Source of the DNA: Ascaphus truei
Lineage: Eukaryota > Chordata > Amphibia > Anura > Ascaphidae
Direction of reading: 5' to 3'
DNA length: 64,000 nucleotides
Assembly: GCA_036426205.1 (NCBI GenBank)
Contig: CM071568.1
Location: forward strand, 36,319,499 to 36,383,498
The first letter of the stretch is position 1. Every line of letters starts with the position of its first letter. Below, one piece after another: positions 56,628 to 64,000 of the stretch. The notes beneath the pieces are model-generated. The model ran no database searches. It was not told the DNA's origin and saw only the letters and a program-made list of their open reading frames with translations. The position numbers were made by a program, and so were the translations under genes.

Positions 56628-57075
56628 TTGGGAGAGAGGGACTTTCAATTTAGTAGTGTCTCCAGTTGTTTATATATTCCCTCAAACCTCCACCCAAATA
56701 CATTAGGGAGAGACGCATGGGCTAAAAAAAAAAGGAGCACACATGAGGTACCCTGGGAGATATGCTAATAGCTATTCAAAGTATCTTTAAATGAGTCCAA
56801 TCATTAACTCCCTGAAATATTTTCATATAAATTATATAGAATTGATAAGCTTAAGGCCTCTAATGACTGGAATCCTACACATACTATACCAATACACATA
56901 CATAACCATAACCATACTATCCACTAAATGACGCTCCTCTTCCTAAAAGGATTTCCATACCAATTATATAGAGTTGAAATAGTATACTGCATCATAACCA
57001 ACAGGACTAGAACCCACAACCACTTCTTTTCTAGACCACAGCTCTAGCAGTGTGACCTAAACCAGCTAACGGTAG
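56628..57075 (-). repeat. tRNA-derived SINE-like repeat, copy A
   Basis: Minus-strand copy, inverted relative to 58705-58994. Shared blocks: gtctccagttgt, ggagcacacatgaggta, aatagctat, ttaaatgagtcc, and the head with caggactagaacccacaa, the complement of a pol III B-box (GGGTTCTAGTCC). The head-side taaaccagctaacg block corresponds to the A-box. Confidence 0.72.
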
Positions 57076-57443
57076 CAGTGCACCACTGTAACTGTATTGT
57101 AGGATATCTCCAACAGATAGCTATTTAATTGATTGTAATAGGACTTCAAGCAATATATGTGCTAACAATATGTACTGAGGCGATGAGATACTGAGGCTAG
57201 ATGAGATTAAATCAAACACAGCTTTCTAGTACAAGTAAAAACACAACAAATAAAAGCAGATGTTGAGAGAAAGTAATATAACAAAGTGACCTGGTAACTT
57301 GAGTTAGTACTTCTAAACTTATAAAGGATAAAGACAATGGGCCATATTTACTAAGCAATATGCTGCCATAAGGCACCTTTGGTGCTAGAATACATTACAG
57401 TATATTCAAATAAATGGACTGTAAGGTGTGTTCCCATGCCAGA

Positions 57444-58226
57444 AGGTCATGAAAGAATGATATCAAAGAGAAAACTCCAAGAAAACCGATGCTCCAAATC
57501 GTGCACACATGAGATCCACAATATTGTCCAATAATAAATGTATAAATAATTCCTTAAAGCACTCGTGATCAGTGTCCCAATAATAGCATAGAACGTAGGT
57601 GGGTGAGTGAGTGAAACTATGTACTCAAGACTAACAACGGGAAGGGGCTAGACTGTGGTAAGGAGAGAAAGAACAAGCAGTAAAGCCGTGTTCCCTGCGT
57701 GGAACTCTAATGCGGCTCACCGCAACTGCTCTCCGCCACTGCCCTCACAGACCCGGCGTCTCATACACAGTAATAACCCCCCGAAAGACAGGAGTACTCA
57801 CAGACTTGACTCGGCGAGTTCAATCCTCAGAATGATGAAGACGGTAATGCTGATAGGGTGCGCTGTGAAGCGTGCTCCAGCCGGTTAACGTGGTAAGTAG
57901 AAGAAAGGTTTCAGGCGGTCCACAGCTACCGTAGGGGTAAAAAAATTGGTATCCAAGCGCAATCAAATTAAAAGGTTGTTTATTAAGTGCATACACATAA
58001 TTCCTTCTGCTACAGAGAAAAACTCTGACGCGTTTCGTCCACCAATAGGCGAAACACGTCCTATTGGTGGACGAAACGCGTCAGAGTTTTTCTCTGTAGC
58101 AGAAGGAATTATGTGTATGCACTTAATAAACAACCTTTTAATTTGATTGCGCTTGGATACCAATTTTTGTACCCCTACGGTAGCTGTGAACCGCCTGAAA
58201 CCTTTCTTCTACAGGTCATGAAAGAA
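57444..58226 (-). mobile_element. Snapback retroelement E4 with 14-bp target duplication
   Basis: The body is 57458-58212 (755 bp), flanked by AGGTCATGAAAGAA at 57444-57457 and 58213-58226. The right part is a long hairpin, 57899-58045 against 58062-58212, nearly perfect, so the same 66-codon frame can be read from both strands. The arms contain ggacgaaacgcgtcagag next to the apex. Between them lies a second cgaaacacgt box. The TTGATAAAG half of the hammerhead-like motif is missing. The left 440 bp are unique. The layout mirrors E1-E3 in the opposite orientation. Confidence 0.82.
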
Positions 58227-58704
58227 GACTGCTTATTGAAAATGATACTTTTGCCCAGAATAAGAGGGTAAAGTTTTTTGTACAGAAACTCAATGAGTAC
58301 AGTAGAGCTTAAAACTAAATATGCTGTAACAGTGGTGCTAGATTGCTCAACCCTATAACACTTGTGCATGGTATGATCAATGGATTATCTTCCTGCAGTT
58401 TATGAAGTTTTATATATTTTAAAAAAATGCATTTCAATTCAGTATGTGTTTGGCACTCTGGCAAATGACACAGTGAATATTGTCGTCACTGTTCTGTTAC
58501 ACCATAGCCACCTTTGCGCATATCCAACATGTAGCTCAAAAATAGTTTATTTTAAAAGCCGACCACTTCCACTTCCTTGTGGATAGTTTAATGTTCCTTG
58601 TTGAGCACACCTGAGATACGTGTGAGAGATGCTAACCGGTGGATTAGCTACACTTGTGAACAGTGAGCAGCTCAAAACAAAAGTATGATCTGACAATGAT
58701 GCTA
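58227..58704. other. Unannotated interval
   Basis: No feature recognised. Confidence 0.4.
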
Positions 58705-58994
58705 CCCATCAGCTGGTTTAGTCTGCGCTGCCAGGGCTGCTACCTAGACAAGCAGTGATTGTGGGTTCTAGTCCTGTTGATCTGACACCAGTAAACTGTA
58801 TCAAAGCTTTATAGTTGGTATGGAAATCCTCTCAGTAACTGTGTTTGGGACTCATTTAAATCTACTATGCATAGCTATTAGTGTACCTCATGTGTGCTCC
58901 GTTCTCAGCACAAGCATCTCTTCATAATTTATTTGGGTCAGGTGAGGGAACATTTATACAACTGGAGACATGTCTAAATTGAATCCTTTCTCCC
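58705..58994 (+). repeat. tRNA-derived SINE-like repeat, copy B
   Basis: The plus-strand head has an A-box-like agctggtttagtctgcg and a B-box GGGTTCTAGTCC (58763-58774). A body shared with copies A and C follows, to ctggagacatgtctaaattg. It interrupts the Ty3/gypsy RT, which stops at about 58995. Confidence 0.75.
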
Positions 58995-60058
58995 ATTTAG
59001 TTGGCGTAACTCTACACAAAACCGCATTGTGCTATCTTTTTATGGAACCAGATTTGTTGTGCTACACAACTCACTGCTAGATTCCTCCACCACTCCTAGT
59101 TTCAGAATGTTTTTGAACACTTGCTATACAGTGGCTTTCAAAAATTCTCCTAGACTTTAGTCTGACTTCTACATTATGGTCTGTTACAATTGTATATTCA
59201 ATCAGTTGTGTCTTTCCAGGAATATCTGTTAAATTGTCCAAAAATAACACAACTAGCTCCTTCAAATGAAGAAATAGATTGCTAGAAATGTGCTTATCAA
59301 ACATCACCTATGATTCATTCTGTACTAATCTGGCTTCAGAGCCAAACTCTTGTGCAGATTCAAATGGGTGGATTAGGAATGCTTCCTGTTCAACCATAGT
59401 TTCATACAGTTTATGCAAAATAACTGTTTCCTGCTTTGTCTTAAAATGGCCTAATAATCCACCTGTAATTTTTACTGCAATTTACTTTCAGAGGATGGTA
59501 GTAACAAGAGAACTCTGTCACCTAGATGATAATCTACAACATGCATTCCTGTTATAATAGTCTTCCACTCTTTCATGAACTTCTATTAGGTTGTCCTGTG
59601 CATATTTCCCTACTTGTTTAATTTGATCTCAGCTCCATCACATGCTGGACATTATTCCCTACACTGCAGGTCTCTGGTTCTCATGTCTCTTTAACGAGAT
59701 CCAGGATGCTAGAAGCTTGTTGCCCATCTAGGAATTCGAAAAGCAAGAATTCTGTGGAAATTCACAAATTGCGAAAAGCACAGAGGGAAATATCTTGTCC
59801 CAATCATGGCTGCCAGCTTTTATTACCTTGAGGATCATAAACTTCAGGGTCTTATCAAAACACTCCACCAGTCCGTTTATCTCTGGATGTTATACTGATA
59901 ATTGGGTTATCTTTAAAAGTTTACATAACTATGTTATCAGATTAGAAGGGAAATTAAGAATCCTGATTAGTTAAGATTTTCTGGTAACCCCACTCTGGCA
60001 ATTATGTTTGCTAGATCAGCAGCAACTGCGCAAGTGGTAATGCTCCATTGCAGAGTTG

Positions 60059-60453
60059 CTTCTGGGTAGAGATGGGCGAAAGTTTTTGGCAGATTTGGAT
60101 CTTCAGTGAATCATCCGGTTCCTTTGGTCCATGTATTTCCCCGGATCAATCTCAAAAAGGGCGATTCACGTTTTGTGGATTATTTATTATTACCAATCGA
60201 CTCCGTGGATTCCGCAACCCGCGGATGGATTTGCAGAATTCAATCTTCTTAAGAATCCACCAACGGATAGCTGAATCCATGGATTATATTCTTCAAATCA
60301 GTCCACAGACTGTATCCAATGGTGGATTTTGATAAATCCGCGTGAATTAAAACTGACCAAATCTGCTCACAGATTTTACACCACTAAACGCATTTTGGGG
60401 GGGGGAAATCTGGGAAACGGATTTGGGCGGATTCAACCATCTCTACTTCTGTG
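60059..60453. mobile_element. hAT-like MITE, 8-bp duplication with one mismatch
   Basis: The body is 60067-60445 (379 bp). The ends are TAGAGATGG on both strands. The flanks are CTTCTGGG (60059-60066) and CTTCTGTG (60446-60453). The interior is rich in nnatccgnngga words and many short palindromes (gcggatggatttgc, aatccatggatt). It lies within the integrase region of the gypsy relic. Confidence 0.75.
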
Positions 60454-60784
60454 TACCTTGTACAATAGCCACAAGGGACCCCTTGTGGCCACTTTGTTGT
60501 GTTTCTCCATATTGTTTTTCCCTCTGCACCAGGTATTGCATTTGTGTCATGCATGGTGAGCAAGGTGCCTTTGTGTATTCTTTACCCTGAACAGTAGCAA
60601 TATTTATTACATCCTAGAATTGGTGTTTACCCTGAGGCATTTCCAATATATCCGCTGGATACATAGCTATCTGTGAGAATTTTCTTTTTCAATTATAGGC
60701 AATAGAATCTGTGGTGCCTTTAAGTTACATTTTGGTGAGATTTGCTTACATTCTGGACATGATGCCAGAACCATGACATCTTCA

Positions 60785-61352
60785 TGTACTCCCATCCAGG
60801 AAAACCTGAAAGGCATCTGAGAGGGGATATGATAACTATATACACATATATTCTGGGACAGTGAAAGGAGCTTTTAAAAAAACTATTCCAGGGCAGTACA
60901 AAGTACTCAGGGGCATCCCTTAAGGTTGGAAGAATGGAGATTTTGTCAGCAACAAAGGAAAGGGTTCTTGTCAGTAAGGGCAGTTAAAATGTGGAATTCA
61001 TTACCCATGGTGACTGTTATGGCAGATACAATAGATTTGTTAAAAAAAAAGGTTGTATATCTTTTTAGAAAGGGAATGTATACAGGGATATACCAAATAA
61101 GTAAACATAAGAAGGATGTTGATCCAGGGAGTAATCTGATTGTCAATTCTTGGAGTCAGGAAGGAATTTATTTTTCTCCTTATGAGATATCATTGGATGA
61201 TATTTCACTAGGGTTTTTTGCTTGCCTTCCTTTAGATCAAAATACTGTAAGTACAGATATAGGATAAAATATCTGTTGTCTAAATTTAGCATAGGTTGAA
61301 CTTGATGGACATGTCTTTTTTCAACCTCATCTACTACAGCATGTTACTATGT
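60785..61352 (+). pseudogene. CR1-like LINE ORF2 C-terminus and 3' end
   Basis: Plus strand. RRLRGDMITIYT near 60803, then GHPLRLEEWRF, KGFLSVRAVKMWNSLP near 60960-61010 and TIDLLKKKVVYLFRKG, the standard C-terminal block of CR1-type ORF2. The 3' end has gttgaacttgatggacatg and ttcaacctcatctac. It is 5' truncated and inserted in the gypsy integrase gene. It is probably the 3' end of the same kind of LINE as at 1 and 27045, but there is no overlap to prove it. Confidence 0.88.
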
Positions 61353-62222
61353 ATTCAATCCAGCTGCTTGTCACGGCCCAAGAGTCCAGACATATGAATG
61401 TCATGTGCTAATGTGAGTATGATATGCCTTTGAGGTTTGAGAACCAACAACTGAACTACATCCCTTCACGTATTTTGAGTTTTATCAATATGGTATCACA
61501 TATCAAACAGTTTAAACTGAGAGTGCTGTGCAGCTATGTTAGTATCATTGTTTACTACTGCTACACACAGCCATAAATAGTTGAGTCCTCTTTCTGGACA
61601 ACACCAAAATTGGGCAATTTAGCTACTGTGACCTAATCAGGCCCTGGGATCTGTGTTCTGTGCATAGGTCAAACAACTTGTCATAATATAACTTGTAGTG
61701 GGTCCAGCTCATTAATAAAAACCTAATTGAAAGGTAAGACATTGGCCAGTCTTACTTTCATCTGACAACCCAGTTGGGGTACTGGCATGTATCATCAGTT
61801 CCAACCCCTTGTCTATTTCTACCACTATGGGTATAGTTCCCCCTACTGACACTGTTTTGAGCCTGGTTTCCCCATGAGTGTTCAGTATAGTAGGATGTAT
61901 CTTTATATGACCAGGTGCTTCACTTGGTTAAACAACAATATCGAACCCAAAACAAAAATAAATCCCAGTATACAGTAGGAAGCACTCAATTTCCCTGTAG
62001 TGTAGGTGAATAGAGGTGGTGATTAAAACAAAATCTTTAATAATAGCCAATTCTAAAAAATATATTTATGTCAAGATTAAATCAAGTGACTTACAAATTA
62101 GAATCACAAATTACGCCTCAATTAGTTAAAAATGGATTGCCTATTGAGCCTCGGCCACACACAGAGCAATTCACTACTCTGTGGTCAATATATAATTATA
62201 ATTGTCAATTGTATGCTGTTTT

Positions 62223-63187
62223 TGTCACGGTAGACCAGCACTTTTAACACCTTTATACCCGGGGATCATACGATTGAGCAAAGCTAAGAGATAAAATAAA
62301 TTGTAATTTAGTTTCAAAAATGACATACTGTACACACTATGTTACACAATTACACTTAAAATACACTTACTGGGACGGGGCAAATGAAATATCTTGTTCT
62401 CAACACAAAATCTTGCGAAACAGAGTCTCTAGGAGCAATTTCCCAGGAGCAGGAGTTGCTCGCAAACAGAGCTGGAAACAGTCCTCAGTCAGCGGTGCAA
62501 GTTGCCAACGCTGTGTACTCCGACGGAGCTGCTTCATTCATTCTGCCACTGTAGTATTGGTACTTGGAACTTTAGTTCTTATGAAATTCTGAAGCTTGTT
62601 ACGAAATCTTGTAGGATTATTGAACTTTAGATGATTCTTAGGTGAATCAGGTTCCCGATGGACTGCACAGATTCTTATAGGGTTACAATGCTTATAACTA
62701 ACCTGTGCAGCCAATCCCTCCGTGGGAATAATTTTCCCCACCTATCCTGGAGTTGCCCATACCTTACAAGCATGGCAGAGGTGGCTTTCATTCTGCTAAG
62801 GGTATTCGCAAACCTTGCACCTTTGCCGGTTAGCATATGAGACCCAACCTCCTTACCTAGTGACACTCTAGGAGCTTCCTAGCCAAAGTTAGCAAAAAGC
62901 CACTTTCAATGCTGCCAATCGCTGGACTTTAAAACCATTTTTCCTTTATACTGCACAGGAAAACACTGCTACATTTATACACTTTACCCTGAGAAATGAC
63001 ATTACTCTCGCCACCTTATACCTGGTGGCAGATGTTCTGAACCACACATAAATTTTATTATAATTACAGTGTTTCTGCTATCATTGGGTTGCAGAGCTGG
63101 CACTTCACAATTCCCCAATATGGCTCTGGGGCACCCAGCCTGGCATAATACCTTTATCATTGGCCTGGCTACCCCCTCACTGTCACA
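62223..63187. mobile_element. LTR candidate, TGTCACGG...ACTGTCACA
   Basis: 965 bp, starting TGTCAC and ending TGTCACA, so the ends are inverted. The flanks GTTTT and GTGTT would be a 5-bp duplication with one mismatch. AATAAA- and TATAAA-like sites occur on both strands, so orientation is not settled. It lies just upstream (minus sense) of the gypsy pol relic and could be its 5' LTR, but I see no primer-binding site or gag between them. Confidence 0.55.
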
Positions 63188-63711
63188 GTGTTCAACAAAG
63201 CAAGCATACAGTGGCTGTGTCTATGTACACAGAATGTGACAATAACCCTGTGAGTATCTGGATTTAGATCTATAGTATGTTGTAACTGCTGTGAGACACA
63301 TATAATTGGCAATTACTATTGATGATAGCTATCAAAGAATAACCCCATTCAGAGAACGTGAGTAGGATGACCTAAGTAGAGTCATAGCCTTAGGATACAT
63401 ACTGACACAAATTTATATGATACATTTGCTGGGTGAATTTATGGTCAGCTACTGTATATTCGGCGGAAACAGCAGCTCCTGGCTATAGAGTTTGTAACTA
63501 TCCACATTAATAGTGCCATAATACCTAGTAGGCGAGAAATTGGGCTAAAGACCATTAGTACTTCTATTGTTTTTATCTCAGTAAGTCAGAGTGCCACCAT
63601 ATAGTATAAATTAGTCAAAATCCTGTATTACTAGCCGGCACAGGAGACATGTCTGGATGCCGCTACTACAGATAGTAGGTACACATAATCGCTGATCGTA
63701 AAATAAGTTAT
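63188..63711. other. Unannotated interval
   Basis: No feature recognised. Confidence 0.4.
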
Positions 63712-63750
63712 GGATTTATGACAAACCCGAAACGGGAAACGTGCTAAGCC
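63712..63750 (+). ncRNA. Hammerhead-like motif near window end
   Basis: Core ATGACAA plus A, stem II CCCG/CGGG overlapping an AAA loop, then GAAACGTGC. The flanks GGATTTA and TAAGCC pair with one bulge as stem I. Core positions 3 and 8 are both A, so it is expected to be inactive. It probably begins another PLE-type repeat that runs past the right edge. Confidence 0.4.
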
Positions 63751-64000
63751 TGGTTGGGTGGATGCTACTTTAATGCTAACACATATGACACAGGCAATAG
63801 GGGGAACTTGACATCAGGATGTAAAATATCCTATCCTGGTTCCCTCAAAGAAAAAAGTGGAGAGATTTAAAAACAAAAGAATAAAAGTGCCCTCTTGTAA
63901 GCGCCTATGAACGGGAGGAGGGGTAACAAGTTACACCATCATTAAACTCTCTCTCCCTGGGACGTCATATGGAGCGGATGTCGGAGACTACTGATGAAAT

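Larger units (their letters stand above)
58995..62000 (-). pseudogene. Ty3/gypsy pol relic with integrase upstream of RT
   Basis: Minus strand, read from 62000 down. After a poorly readable protease-side region, 61420-61368 gives LTLAHDIHMSGLLGRDK, the HHCC-type entry to integrase. 60784-60740 gives GVHEDVMVLASCPECKQ. 60050-59990 gives AVAADLANIIARVGLPENL. 59896-59790 gives HPEINGLVECFDKTLKFM, the integrase core end. 59620-59560 gives QDNLIEVHERVEDYYNRN. 59226-59207 gives DIPGKTQLIE, and 59042-59013 gives RFCVELRQLN, both from the start of RT. So integrase precedes RT on one strand, as in Gmr1-type gypsy elements. It is interrupted by the hAT MITE at 60067 and the CR1 3' end at 60785. Many stops. 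Confidence 0.85.

Noticed and set aside
57946..58163. Two 66-codon frames with almost the same protein on opposite strands
   Set aside because: They are an unavoidable consequence of the near-perfect hairpin in E4, not genes.
58763..58774. A functional tRNA gene at the perfect B-box
   Set aside because: The B-box is good, but the 5' part does not pair as a tRNA and the sequence occurs in three diverged copies, as expected for a SINE.
1..64000. Host protein-coding genes
   Set aside because: No frame outside mobile elements showed a recognisable domain with splice context. The window reads as intergenic or deep intronic DNA.

Overview
Kind of DNA. This is non-coding nuclear DNA from a vertebrate, most likely a frog (anuran). 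It is AT-rich and repeat-dense, with no host gene I can support. Nearly every readable protein fragment belongs to a decayed mobile element: CR1-like, L2-like, L1-clade and one further LINE family, Penelope-like elements (PLEs), a Ty3/gypsy element with integrase before reverse transcriptase, Tc1/mariner, hAT, Harbinger-like and pogo/Tigger-like elements. L2 tails together with diverse PLEs and Tc1, hAT and Harbinger relics suggest an amphibian. I cannot name the species.

Layout. 1-13 kb: CR1 relics, a tRNA-derived SINE, L2 copies, an LTR and a hAT MITE with a perfect 8-bp target duplication. 13-23 kb: a ~175-bp tandem array, a solo LTR with 4-bp duplication, an L1 ORF2 split by a repeat carrying a hammerhead ribozyme motif, and a Tc1 relic. 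23-34 kb: two adjacent snapback elements, a CR1 RT, palindromic and tandem repeats, a PLE with RT and GIY-YIG domains, and a third snapback element. 34-47 kb: a 939-bp hAT, a LINE broken by a mariner-type MITE, a Harbinger-type MITE and an L2 tail, two more Harbinger-like elements, an L1 relic, and hammerhead repeats joined to microsatellites. 47-54 kb: a TIR element and a 4.85-kb PLE arranged as two 3' halves head to head, flanked by a 16-bp target duplication. 54-64 kb: Tc1, LTRs, inverted SINE copies around a fourth small snapback element, and a long minus-strand Ty3/gypsy pol relic interrupted by a hAT MITE and a CR1 3' end.

Main observation. About a dozen sites share a hammerhead-ribozyme layout: stem I, a CUGANGA-like core, stem II, GAAAC, then a mostly self-complementary ACGCGU-type stem III. 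One site (19369-19412, minus) has the complete consensus core with 6-bp stem I. Most others share one extra A after the core. Several of these have UUGANAA in place of CUGANGA, a paired change at the two core positions that base-pair in active hammerheads. Five elements carrying these motifs or their remains have the same architecture (inverted copy, apex, copy, unique tail) and perfect 14-20 bp target duplications. They therefore look like retro-insertions, not DNA transposons. The only coding-size example is the GIY-YIG PLE, so it or a relative is the obvious candidate source of the enzymes that mobilised the small ones. All calls come from reading the sequence; no search or folding was run.
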